From NCBI GenBank assembly GCA_001600695.1, contig BCKQ01000004.1, positions 1 through 64,000 of the forward strand: 64,000 bases of DNA, read 5' to 3'. The notes beneath the pieces were generated by a model, which worked only from the letters and a program-made list of their open reading frames with translations, did no database searches and was not told the DNA's origin. This stretch comes from Ascoidea asiatica. Lineage: Eukaryota > Ascomycota > Saccharomycetes > Ascoideales > Ascoideaceae. Both the position numbers and the translations under genes were made by a program. Below, in pieces: positions 22,828 through 33,019 of this stretch. Each line of letters opens with the position of its first letter. Within the stretch, counting starts at the first letter, position 1.

Positions 22828-22879
22828 CATTATTATTATTAGAACTCATATTATGAGAGATATTCTTATTATTATCCAT
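18533..22879 (-). CDS. KIN1: Kin1/Kin2-family (MARK/PAR-1) Ser/Thr protein kinase
   Basis: Membrane-associated kinase acting in polarised exocytosis and ER stress in yeasts. The length is 1448 residues. About 350 N-terminal residues are low-complexity Asn/Gln/Ser. The kinase domain spans about 358-640: IGAGSMGKVKVAKH glycine loop, AVKIV lysine, HRDLKIEN catalytic loop, DFGLSN, then TYCGSLYFAAPELL activation segment and a GPEVDVWSFGVVLY helix. A long regulatory linker holds a poly-Gln run (about residues 785-800) and many Ser/Arg phosphosite-like stretches. The last 130 residues form the lipid-binding KA1 domain, ending KFEIYIIKIPFLGLFGVQFK...WSYKKLADQIL. Baker's yeast has the paralogues KIN1 and KIN2; the symbol here stands for the pre-duplication gene. 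It diverges from IME2 across a 2.5 kb spacer. Confidence 0.92.
20479..20526 (-). repeat. CAA/CAG trinucleotide run (poly-Gln in KIN1)
   Basis: Uninterrupted TTG units on the plus strand encode about 16 Gln in the KIN1-like kinase linker, flanked by degenerate QQY/QEQ repeats. It is likely length-variable. Confidence 0.85.
22589..22637 (-). repeat. AAT trinucleotide run (poly-Asn in KIN1)
   Basis: An uninterrupted ATT series on the plus strand encodes about 14-16 Asn in the disordered N-terminus of the KIN1-like kinase. Confidence 0.85.
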
Positions 22880-23416
22880 TTTCGATTTGGATTAATATTA
22901 ATATTACCTACACAGTACTATTAACTAACTGTCGAAAGAAAATATAGGGGAGAGAGAAAATTTGAAAAAAATTTTGGGCAAATGTGAGATATTGATATAT
23001 TACTATACTTTATTGAAAGATTATATTACTATAATGTATTGGAAGATTATATTAATACAGTATTTATCAATTATATTGAGATATTATGTACAGTTTTTGA
23101 TTGCAGCTGTAGAACGAGATTTTAAATTGATGGATAATTTATGAAAAATATATTATTGAATATTGATATTGAATTATCATAAAATATTGGTGATAGAATT
23201 ATAAGTAATAAAATAAATTGCTTTATCAACAGAATAAATTATTACAGTAGACTAAGTACAATTGAAAGAATATATTTAGAAAACAAGATTGAAAAGGGGG
23301 ATATTAGAATTTTTTGACTGTAATTTTCATTAGAAAAAGGTTGTAAGCAAATATTGAAGAAGAGTACTGGACTCCTGTACTGTGGTGGGCTTACTTCAAA
23401 GAACATTAGTGATAAT

Positions 23417-23457
23417 AACTACTACTACCTCTACTGTAGATAGTAGTGGTGGTAGTT
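23417..23457. repeat. Inverted repeat (12-bp stem, 17-nt loop)
   Basis: AACTACTACTAC at the left arm pairs with GTGGTGGTAGTT at the right arm. All 12 positions pair if two G-T wobbles are allowed, so it would be more stable as RNA than as a DNA cruciform. The loop contains TCTACTGTAGA, itself a near palindrome. Confidence 0.6.
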
Positions 23458-23680
23458 AGTACGTAGTGTACGGTAGGTAGTATTAATACTGGCGGTAATA
23501 CGGTTGGTAGTGATAAGCGTGATATCTGATAAGGTTAAACTACTGTACCTTGGCAGTAGAAATTCTGGGAAATAATTGTATTTGTGCTTGCGTTTATGGA
23601 CCCGCAAAATTGCAGTTGCTTTCAATAATGTAACGTTACTGGTGGTATGAGGCTTAACGATGCGGGAAGAGTTTCTAGCT

Positions 23681-23692
23681 TAGCACGTGCTA
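23681..23692. promoter_or_regulatory. Palindromic E-box TAGCACGTGCTA
   Basis: Perfect 12-bp palindrome centred on CACGTG, in the KIN1/IME2 intergenic region about 0.8 kb from the KIN1 start. Confidence 0.4.
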
Positions 23693-23951
23693 TAATTAAA
23701 AGGATCAGATATGAAGAGCAAAATATATTCTTAAGATGCAAAGGGTAACATGTCAATGTTATTCATCAGCCATGTTAAAAGATCCAACTATGAGTTTCAA
23801 ATACACGGGATTCTTTGAGACCAATACTGTGGAATTATGTTTTTTTTTTACATTCACAAGACTCTCCAAAACCGGCATTGAATTTAATTTACTATTAGAT
23901 GTATTATTCCAGGTAGGATGCATGAAGAAAATTACAAATATTACCAAACTG

Positions 23952-23961
23952 ATCACGTGAT
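23952..23961. promoter_or_regulatory. Palindromic E-box ATCACGTGAT
   Basis: Perfect 10-bp palindrome matching the Cbf1 consensus in both orientations, about 1.45 kb before the IME2 start. Confidence 0.4.
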
Positions 23962-25058
23962 ATTTTGGTCTCTGGGAATTATTATTGAGATTTTGAGGTA
24001 AACAACTTGACATTGGGATGGTGTAAGTCTGCAAGCTTGTTTAGAGAGCGTGAGTGCTTAGAAATAGCATATATTTAAAATATATTGAATCTACAGTCGA
24101 TAGAGTAACTTTGCAATATATCAGTTGTTTTATCTACTACTTTATCCATTACAGTAAAATTGCGGTGATAAATTTATACAATTATCCTTGTATATAGATT
24201 TTGAAATGAATACTGCATAGACAGTAGTAATGCTAAATGGACAAAGTTTAGGGTTCGATATCCTCAAGTCACAAAAGGCTACCAGAAATACAAATACAGA
24301 ACTAAGGTACTAGAGTTACTATACTGTTATGATAAAATTAGTATTAACTAGACAGAAAATAAAGAAATATGCATTTGTGTTTTGATTGCAAGGATAGAAC
24401 GAGGTTGTAAAGTTAAGTTGTTCTACAAATAGCAAAAATGATAATAAAAAATACAACAGTCGCTATAGAAGGGAAAACCGCAGTTTTGACAAGGTGCATA
24501 TAACAAAGAGCCATAAATGGAGGTCATGGGTCATTCGTCTGTTGCGTCAGGTACTCTGACCTAGCTCTTGTAGGTAATAGCTACGTTACTATAGTCTCGG
24601 TACATGAATTTCACCTTTCAAGCTTGTTTTTATTTGCGATTCCTCTTAATCATTTCTCCTTAAGATCGATACTTTTATGTGTGAATGTTTCCATATATTG
24701 ATGGTTCTGGATATTCATATGCTTCGTGATTTGCTACTTCTATGATTTAATCTTTCAATGCTTCACTTCTCTTTTGTTTTGGTATTTCCTTTTTTAGACT
24801 TTGGTGTTTTCAATCAATTCAATCATTATAATGGCGATGAAGGTAGGTGCTATTAATTGATGGTGTTAATGGTGTTAATGGTACCAAGACGGTTATAATT
24901 ATTTCACACTTTAATTATATTACTATTCTATAAAAGCCAGTGATAATTCTTTTTGCGTGTCTTTCCATTAGTTGATTCTCTTTACTTTTGTAATTTTGGA
25001 GAACAACTGGAATTTAATTTTAAAGCTACTTTAAACTAATTAATCTATTAAAACTAGA

Positions 25059-25132
25059 ATCCAAATCCAAATCCAAATCCAAATCTAAATCCAAATCCAA
25101 ATCAGAATACAAATACAAGTCCAAATCCAAAT
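25059..25132 (+). repeat. AATCCA hexanucleotide repeat in IME2 leader
   Basis: About twelve units of AATCCA, some degenerate (AATCTA, AATCAG, AATACA), 280-355 bases before the IME2 start codon. A closely related hexamer, AATCAG, forms the NQ repeat inside the coding region. Confidence 0.8.
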
Positions 25133-25413
25133 TAATATTATAATTAAAATCAATCAATTTCGTTTTCTATTGTTTCCTATCTATTCTCGTCGAATTTCAT
25201 TCAAAGTTACTTATAATTCTGAAATATTATTTCTTTACCTTACTTTTTTTTATTTAATTTCCGCTTTCATTAAATTGTACACTTTCTAAACTGAATATCT
25301 GCTTTAAAAATTTATTTTGTCAATTTTAGTAAGCGCTACAACTACTTTTGATTTTTTTCAGAATATTTATGTTACAATTTTTCTTGGATTAGTATTTATT
25401 AAATATAATAAAA

Positions 25414-27750
25414 ATGCCCCAAGAACAAATGAGTAATAATCTTCTTCCTTCAGATATTGATTCTAGTCAATCCTTTTTGCCATTACATTCATTATCTGAT
25501 TATTATCATGTTGTTTCACAATTAGGTACTGGAAGTTTTGGTTCTGTTGTTTTAGCTAAAAGAAGGTTTGATTCGATTGGCAAAAATCAGAATCAGAATC
25601 AGAATCAGAATCAGAATCAGAATCAGAATCAAAATCAAAATCAAAATCAAAATCAGTTTCAGTTTCAAAATTTAAATTTTAAAATTAATTCAAAAAATAC
25701 TTTAATGAATCCAATTCCAGGCGTGACTGATTTAACTTCTCGATTAGTTGCAATTAAAACAATGAATAAAAGATTGAATTCCTTACATGATTATACAAGA
25801 GTCAAAGATATAATATTTGTATTGTCAATTCCTTCTCATCCAAATTTAGTTTACATTTATGAGTGTTTTATAGATAATTTAAAATTTCAGCTTCATATAG
25901 TGATGGAAGCAATGAATCAAAATTTATATCAATTAATGAAGATTAGAAAAAATTCCTTATTTTCTTCTTCCACAATTAAAAGCATTCTTTCTCAAATATT
26001 AGCTGCTATTTCTCATATACATCAAAATAACTATTATCATAGAGATGTTAAACCTGAAAATATTTTAGTAATGCCAACTAATGGATATTATTTACCACCT
26101 TCAATTCAGCAAGGAAAATTCAAACATCCTTATTTAATTAAGTTAGCTGATTATGGCTTAGCAAGACATGTGAATGATAAAACTCCTTTTACCGCTTATG
26201 TTTCAACCAGATGGTATAGATCTCCTGAAATTTTATTAAGACAAAAGCATTACTCCTGCCCTGTTGATATATGGGCGTTTGGTGCAGTTGCTGCCGAAAT
26301 TGCAACATTTAAGCCTCTCTTTCCTGGTATTAATGAAATTAATCAAATTGATTTATTACTAAAAATTCTGGGCTCTCCTATTCCCTCAAATTTTCTCAAT
26401 AATCAGTTAAATGGGTCTGAACGATTTTCTGAAATTATAAATGATGAAAATCAATATGCCACTAATAATTTTCATAATATTCCTACAGGAGGATTTTGGC
26501 CTGAAGCTCAAATCTTGGCTACAAATATGGGACTTCAATTACCTATATTAAATGGAATGCTTATTCACAATATTGTCCAACGTCCAGAATTGAGAGAATT
26601 ATGTGATGTAATAAAAAGATGTTTAACATGGGATCCAATTTTAAGAGCAAATGCTAAAACATTATGTTTACTCCCTTTTTTCAGAAATACAATTGTTCAT
26701 GATTCTCCTTATAATTCTTCTTCTACTCAAAATAACTATGGTTCTATGACTTCTGTTTTATCAAATAATGTTTTATCTTCTACAATTCATTCTAGTAACC
26801 AAAATGAAAATAAATTCGAAATAAATCCAAAATCTGAATTATTTGCTGGTATGTGTTTGAGTAAAAATTCTCCTACAGAACATTCTTTAATAAAATCTAG
26901 TGCAACTACCAAATCGAAAACAAAGCATATCGGCCTCAAAAAAGGGTTTACCCTAAATAATACTTTCTCAAATGTAGAAATCTCATCCAAAATCAAGGGT
27001 CTTAAAAAAAAAGGAGTAGCAGAACCTTTGACTTTGATTGAAAAATCTTCTACACACTCAAATTTATTTCCAAAAAACTCGTTGCGAAAACCCCAAGATG
27101 CATTAATTTCTTCAATTTTTTCAAAATCCAAAAGCCTCAAAAGGAAACAGAAACCCACTTCTCAATTAAATGAACAAAAAAAGATCATTTCCACCAGTTA
27201 TTTAAATAATCAAACAGATAATAACGTTATTGATTCAGTAGGCATATTTTTTGATAACAGTAAACAAAAGGTTTCCAGTAATATTGTTCAAAACTGTAAT
27301 AGTAACCTTACAAAAAAGAATGATGCAATTTTTTCCAATATAAAACCGGGAACTTATATACACTCTAATAAAACTACTGAAGTAGTAGATACACAACCAC
27401 CTTCAAAAGATCTTAAATGTGAACTAACTTCCAGAAGTACTGTGGGAAGTACTGATGATGATACTGAATTGATGCTTCTCAAAAACCTAGAGAATATCAA
27501 TCCTAATTTTTGTGGGGGTGAATTTATTCCAGATACCAAAGTCAAAAATAGCCAAACTAACGAAAGCCAAATTGGTGAAAATTATGAGCAGGTTATGAAT
27601 TATTCCAACATGAAACACCTTAACAGAGAAAATAATCCTGGAGATATTGGTAATCAAAATACTACTTATATGGAAGATTCTAATAACAGTGTTGCAATTG
27701 ATTTTATGGATATTATGAATGTAACAGAAGATATTGATTTTATAACATAG
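25414..27750 (+). CDS. IME2: Ime2-type meiosis-inducing protein kinase (RCK family)
   Basis: CDK/MAPK-like nuclear kinase that drives meiotic entry and sporulation in yeasts. The length is 778 residues. The kinase domain covers about 28-425: LGTGSFGSVVLAKRR glycine loop, LVAIKTM lysine, YYHRDVKPENILV catalytic loop near residue 208, KLADYGLAR (DYG instead of the usual DFG), and an activation segment TAYVSTRWYRSPEIL with the T-x-Y dual-phosphorylation motif typical of this family. Twelve Asn-Gln pairs plus a further spacer (residues about 58-105) interrupt the N-lobe between the glycine loop and the catalytic lysine. The C-terminal 350 residues are Ser/Asn-rich and probably regulatory. The closest alternative is another MAK/ICK-like kinase, but T-x-Y and DYG fit Ime2. 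Confidence 0.85.
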   Translation: MPQEQMSNNLLPSDIDSSQSFLPLHSLSDYYHVVSQLGTGSFGSVVLAKRRFDSIGKNQNQNQNQNQNQNQNQNQNQNQNQFQFQNLNFKINSKNTLMNPIPGVTDLTSRLVAIKTMNKRLNSLHDYTRVKDIIFVLSIPSHPNLVYIYECFIDNLKFQLHIVMEAMNQNLYQLMKIRKNSLFSSSTIKSILSQILAAISHIHQNNYYHRDVKPENILVMPTNGYYLPPSIQQGKFKHPYLIKLADYGLARHVNDKTPFTAYVSTRWYRSPEILLRQKHYSCPVDIWAFGAVAAEIATFKPLFPGINEINQIDLLLKILGSPIPSNFLNNQLNGSERFSEIINDENQYATNNFHNIPTGGFWPEAQILATNMGLQLPILNGMLIHNIVQRPELRELCDVIKRCLTWDPILRANAKTLCLLPFFRNTIVHDSPYNSSSTQNNYGSMTSVLSNNVLSSTIHSSNQNENKFEINPKSELFAGMCLSKNSPTEHSLIKSSATTKSKTKHIGLKKGFTLNNTFSNVEISSKIKGLKKKGVAEPLTLIEKSSTHSNLFPKNSLRKPQDALISSIFSKSKSLKRKQKPTSQLNEQKKIISTSYLNNQTDNNVIDSVGIFFDNSKQKVSSNIVQNCNSNLTKKNDAIFSNIKPGTYIHSNKTTEVVDTQPPSKDLKCELTSRSTVGSTDDDTELMLLKNLENINPNFCGGEFIPDTKVKNSQTNESQIGENYEQVMNYSNMKHLNRENNPGDIGNQNTTYMEDSNNSVAIDFMDIMNVTEDIDFIT
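25585..25656 (+). repeat. IME2: In-frame AATCAG/AATCAA repeat (12 Asn-Gln pairs)
   Basis: Twelve perfect or near-perfect hexamers encode (NQ)12 inside the IME2 kinase N-lobe insertion. Confidence 0.95.
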
Positions 27751-29520
27751 AAGATCAAGTTAGGAAATCAAAGTATCTTTTTCAAAATGAATTCTCTGTT
27801 ATGGTTCTGAACTGCTAATATTCCAGCTTTAAGGTTTCACTATTTTGTTGTAGTGTTCATCGATCTATTCTGAGCCTGAAAATAAAAAAAAGTTTCGCCA
27901 TGGTAATAATAATTTTATAGTCACATTGTTTGAATCTGTTCATGGGTTTCGGATGCTTTTATGTAGTAGCTATATATTCATCGCGGTAATTACAGGAATA
28001 AGTAAAACCCACAATAAAAAAGGAAGATTTTATCCTTAGGTTTTTGTGTTAACATTTTTGTGTATCGTAATTTTAAATTTTACGATTGATTTAATAGATA
28101 TGTTCATTCATTGAAATTAAGCAATACTCTTTAATTTTTGAAAAGTATCTTTTTTGGCATTCCACTAGATCAAATTAGACTCCTACACTTCTTTTTTGAT
28201 AAAGAATCTTCAATCTCCCTATTTTAGCTCATTCAGTACATTTCAAATCAGAGTTTTTAGCTAAAATGAAACACCCTTATTTTTGACTGCAAAATTGGAA
28301 AAATATAAAAACTTAAACCTAAATCTTCAATTGTATAATTCAATTTATTATCTTTTGATTTTTCTTTTATTATAAAATTGATTTTCTAGTATTGTTTGAC
28401 ATTTTGAATAATGAAATAGGTAAATATGCATGAAATGCTGGTTACCCATTCATGAATATCAACGCTAAAAAACAAATAATGATTACTTGTTTAATACCTT
28501 TCATTCGCAAGTAACATAAGTAAGAAAATATATCTCAAATATTTATATACATTATGACCTTAGCAGTAATTTATGTCAAAGCTCACTTCAATTAACAAAT
28601 TATATTTTATTTTTTAAAAAAAGAGTTTACTACTTTCAAATAAAATTTAAATACTATATTGTATTGCCCAATTTTTTCAAGTTAATTAAAAAAAATAGTT
28701 GAACAAATAGAATTTACAAAAGTTGATTAGCATTTCAATCTAATGAATTGCAGTAATGTTACTGACAAAAATTTATATTCCAAGCTAAAATATCTAATTT
28801 CTCATGTAGTTTAAATTGTATTTTCATTTAGATTAGATTAATAAAATTACAAAAAGTTCTATTAAAAGAGTGTATACAAGTATCGGGTTTTATTGAATGC
28901 ATTTGAATTTTTTTGGACACGATAAAGACAAAATTAATTTAAATTGGTTATCAACTTTCTAAAAAACATCTGAGCTTATAAGTGCAAATTCATAAAAAAA
29001 AAGTCATTAAAAGCAATAAAAAAATTAGATTTGCTAAATTAAATTTTCTTTTCATTAACATTCAGTTATTGAATTTTCTTAATGATATTGCCAAATTTGA
29101 AAAGTACTTACCCAAGCTAACCAAATAATAGGTATTGAATAGATCTTAAAATTTTATGAAAGAACTATTAATTTTCCTTTGACTGAGCATTGAAAAAAAA
29201 AAATATTTGAACCTTAGTCTAGACTTCAAATAAATGCGTTTATTCAAATAGTCCTTTTTTTGTCGATGATTATTATTTAATCCAAAAAATAATTAGTAAA
29301 TTCAAATATTTGACTTTCCAACTAGTTTCTTATATTTCTTTCACTGTCACTCAAATAATTGGAAATTAGACTAAAATATATAGAATAAGCACGTTGAGTC
29401 ATCACTTTAAAAATATGAACATGTATTATTTATTGTATAATATAAATTTTATACGATTTATATATCTTATAACTTTATTTATTTACATAGCCTATTCACA
29501 AAATTCAAACATAAGATTAA
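27751..29520. other. Convergent intergenic region without recognisable genes
   Basis: A 1.77 kb stretch between the 3' ends of IME2 and RNH1, very AT-rich, with no ORF above 60 codons and no RNA gene that I recognise. It is unusually long for a tail-to-tail spacer. It could hold an eroded gene or a non-coding RNA, but I see no direct sign of either. Confidence 0.45.
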
Positions 29521-32125
29521 TTAGTCTTCTAATATTTTCTTAGCTAGATAATCGGCTTTTTCATTTCCATAATTACCATTATGCCCATCAATAAATTCAA
29601 TGACCAAATTTGGTATTCGCTCATTGAAATAAATCTGATTAATTTCTTTTATTAGTTCAACACCAGGGTGAATTAAATCAATGTTTTTGATATTATATCC
29701 ATCTTTAGTTTTCCAAAGATTTTTTTCCCACAGTTTGTACCAAATTGTAAAGCATGAAACTGAATATAAACTATCTGTTAAAATTCTATAATGACTGATT
29801 TTACTATTTTCAACTAAATTTCCATTAGTATTACTATTGCTGTTATTATTTACAAAAATCTCTTTTCTTATTACAAATAGCGCATAAACTACTGCTGAAA
29901 GTTCCGCTCTTTGACTTGTTTGCATACCAACAACTTTTCCTGAAAAATTTCTCTTGTCTTTGTCACCAAAAAAACAACTAAACCCTGCTTTTGAATTAAT
30001 TCGCCCATTTTTTAAGCATGCTCCATCTGTATATACATCAAATGTCTTCAAAGAAAAAGGATTACTTATTGAACTATTGGGCACTTGAATAAGACTAACC
30101 AAATTATTATAATGATTACTACTATTTTTATCAAATGGTATATTATCATTGCAGGTTGTTTTACAAAAGGGTTCTTTTATAGTACCATTAGATATGGCAG
30201 AAGTTGTATAAGCTTTTGAATCAACACTCCATTTGGTTGATTTGAAAGAAGTTTCGGTATTAGATGAAATAACATTGCTGTCAGTATCAGTAAAAGAAGC
30301 AGCATTGATTTCTTTTTCCTGAGATTTAATTGTAGTAGAAACAATTGAATTCATATCTTCCGTGCTAATTAATGTGGCTTCTGAAACTTTACCAGAAATA
30401 ATATTTTCAAGAGTCAAAAGCTTTTGGGCTTCTTTTAGTTTTAGACGAAATTTTAAGTTTAATTTCATTTTCATTTTCTGAAGTTTTTTTTTCTCACTTT
30501 TTAATTCCGCCTTACTCATGTTTTTGATACTTTTTTGGCTAGATATTTTGTTGTTAAGAGTGACTTGTTTATTGGAAACAACCTCAAGAGTTGATTCACT
30601 TTTGTCTTCTTTTATAGCAGCTTTCTGTGTAGCTTTCCGTATGGCTTTCTCAGATGATTTTTTTGCCTTTTTAGATTGCTTTTTCCCACTTTTAGTTTCA
30701 TCTTTTTTTTCCCCTCCTTTCTTCGTTTTATGTGATCCAAATTGTGGATATGAAAACGATAGACTATCAGAGGAAAATTCAACATCTGATTCATCATAGA
30801 ACTCATCATAGATCTCATCATAGATCTCATCATCAGACACATCACATAAATCATTATCAATTGCATCATAAGGCTGATTATCAAGCTCATTCTCAATTGG
30901 AAAGTCCGTTAATTTCTCATCATTTTCATTTACTTCAATTTTTTTTATTATTTCGTTTTCTGTTTTACCCTGAACATTTTCTTCTGCAATAGTTTTATTT
31001 TCTGTTCGATCATTTGAATTATTTTCATTTGTTGAGATGTTCTCTTTTTCATTTTTACAGTGAGTTATAGTAGTAAGAAAAGCATCTTTATCTATAATAG
31101 GACCCTTCTTTTTAACAGTTTGGAACTTACTTTCAATATCTTCATCTTTGGTTTTAATTTTAGTCTCAGTGCGATTTATAGTACCAATGACATGATCATT
31201 TATCAAGTTAATTTCATCTTTAAGTAAATCATTCTTATTCTCTATGATTTCATTAACAGCTAAAAAGGTGCCTTGTGCTTTTTTTTTATCATTCACTTCT
31301 ACTTCAGGTATCAATGGAAGAACTTTATTAATATTTTCTTCAAAACTACTTTCATTAAACAGGTTACATGCATCTTTAGCAATTGTAACTTCTTTGAATT
31401 TCTGTGTAATTGTATTTTTTTCTTTTTTAAAAAAACCATCTTCATTTTTGTAATTTGAATTCAATTCTATTTCAAAATTATTCTTCATGACCGTATTCAT
31501 ATAATTACGCAAATTAATTTTATTTTGAGGGTCGTTTGTTTCTCGCCCTTTTGGTTCATTATTAACTAGTATTCCCTCGTTAATTTTATTGATATTTTTG
31601 ATTTCATTTATATTAACAATGCCGGGCTCATCACTTAAATGGGAATCGTTTAAAAATAGGCTATTTATTCCATTTTTTATGTTACATTCATCAATTGTTG
31701 CGTTTTTAACCCTTGAGGAATCAATCAAATTTTCATTTATTTTACAATAGATTGAAGATGAACTCCCTATACTATCATAATTATTCTTAAAATCAGTTTT
31801 GGGAATATTATTAATGTAGCTCAAGTTTTTATGTAAACTATCATTAGAATTATTATAATTTATGAGTGAATTCAATAAAAAATTTTCAGCATCTAATCGT
31901 GAATCAAACTTTTTAAAAATAGCTCCTTGAACTCCCCTTATCTGGGATTGACAAGAATCCCACGTTTCATATATTCCTGGCTTTAACCCTTTTAACAAAT
32001 AATGATTAGAATTTATTACAAAATATTTAAGAATGTACAATACACATAGACAAAGATATAAAAAGACAAAAACAATATTACTTACCTATTCGAACGGCAT
32101 AATATCCAAGTCTCTTTGCACTCAT
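29521..32125 (-). CDS. RNH1: Ribonuclease H1 (spliced, one intron, very long linker)
   Basis: Cleaves RNA in RNA-DNA hybrids, in the nucleus and possibly mitochondria. Exon 1 is 32125-32086 (MSAKRLGYYAVRI) and exon 2 is 31988-29521; spliced length is 835 residues. The junction reads YYAVRI-G-LKPGIYETWDSC and restores the hybrid-binding domain (about residues 7-55: RIGLKPGIYxTWDxCxxQI, then FKKF). The catalytic domain is C-terminal (about 663-835): YTDGAC with the first metal-binding Asp near residue 668, RAEL, a third acidic site in LTDSLYS, and GHNGNYGNEKADYLAK. Between them lie some 600 residues of Asn-, Lys- and Asp/Glu-rich linker, including an EIYDEIYDEFYDE acidic tandem and a Lys-rich coiled stretch. 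Baker's yeast Rnh1 is only about 350 residues with two hybrid-binding domains; I see one here. Confidence 0.9.
31989..32085 (-). other. RNH1: Intron in RNH1 (97 nt)
   Basis: On the minus strand the donor is GTAAGT (starting at 32085) and the acceptor AAAAG ends at 31989. The best branch candidate is TTCTAATC, about 16 bases before the acceptor. Splicing joins the two halves of the hybrid-binding domain in frame. Reading straight through from the downstream ATG would lose its first strand. Confidence 0.85.
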
Positions 32126-33019
32126 ACCCAACGAAATTTTTTCGAAGAAATTGAAATTTTAACAGACTTGAGCATGAAAATTATCAGTAAAAACATGCAC
32201 AAAACATAGGACTTCTTTATTCCTTAATTTATCAAATTAATAAGTCTTGAGTTTAAATCTATTATTGAAGCGTATTTTCAAATATATTGGAAGAATTCAA
32301 GGTGAAAAATTAAATGAAGAATTTCTGCGGAACAAGAAAAATTATCTGAATGTCACGTTATTTCTTTTGGGGAATCCCAAATAATATCCATCTTAATTTA
32401 TTACGTACGTAACAATAAGATTATGATAACCGATGTTGTTAAAAAAACTAAAAGTAAAGATTGGAATAGAAAAAAAAATTATTATAACTTGAGTGATACA
32501 AATATTTTCAATGAAAAAATTCCATAATATTAGATTATTCTTTATCTGGTTGTGAAAATTTCAATGATGATTAAATGATTATAATATAAAAACAAAAAGA
32601 ACTTCAAAAAAAAAAGCTTCAATTATTCTCTCACTTCTTTTCTTATCATTGGATTATTATTTTCAATATTACTACCTATAATTATAAACACAATATGGAA
32701 AACAATATTAAAATCTATAAATCTTTATATAAATGGTGATTACCTTATTTCGCCTCCATTACCTTTAATTTACGTTTCATATTATTGATTAAGCAAAAAA
32801 TAATATTAATGGAAAAGAGATCATTTAATGTTACCAATTAAATGAAAAGATATAATTAATTTCACAGATTCAAAAACCAAACACAAATTCAATAATAATA
32901 TTTTCAGGTAACAATATTAAAAAGGTTAATCATATCAATGGTAAAAAAATTTTTATTTTAAAAAAATTTTTTTTTAATCTAAAATTTAAAATATTTAGCA
33001 TTAAAAAGGATAAATTTGA
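32126..33019. other. Intergenic, RNH1 upstream region
   Basis: Very AT-rich spacer with long A and T runs near 32940-32980. I found no recognisable gene and no trace of the GTP-binding P-loop part of the MGM1 pseudogene that starts at its right end. Confidence 0.45.

Larger units (their letters stand above)
22880..25413. other. Long divergent intergenic region between KIN1 and IME2
   Basis: A 2.5 kb stretch shared by two divergent kinase genes. No ORF in it resembles a gene: the few of 60-90 codons lack recognisable domains. It contains an imperfect hairpin at 23417-23457, two palindromic CACGTG boxes (23681-23692 and 23952-23961) and a hexanucleotide repeat in the IME2 leader (25059-25132). 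Large upstream regions are usual for master meiotic genes, so this is probably mostly IME2 regulatory DNA. That is an inference. Confidence 0.5.

Noticed and set aside
23736-24034. Overlapping ORFs of 74 and 91 codons on both strands
   Set aside because: No family resemblance and no start context of note; composition as in the surrounding spacer.
24245-24275. tRNA B-box-like gggttcgatatcc
   Set aside because: The T-stem is weak, the loop-to-stem spacing is wrong and there is no A-box or acceptor stem nearby.
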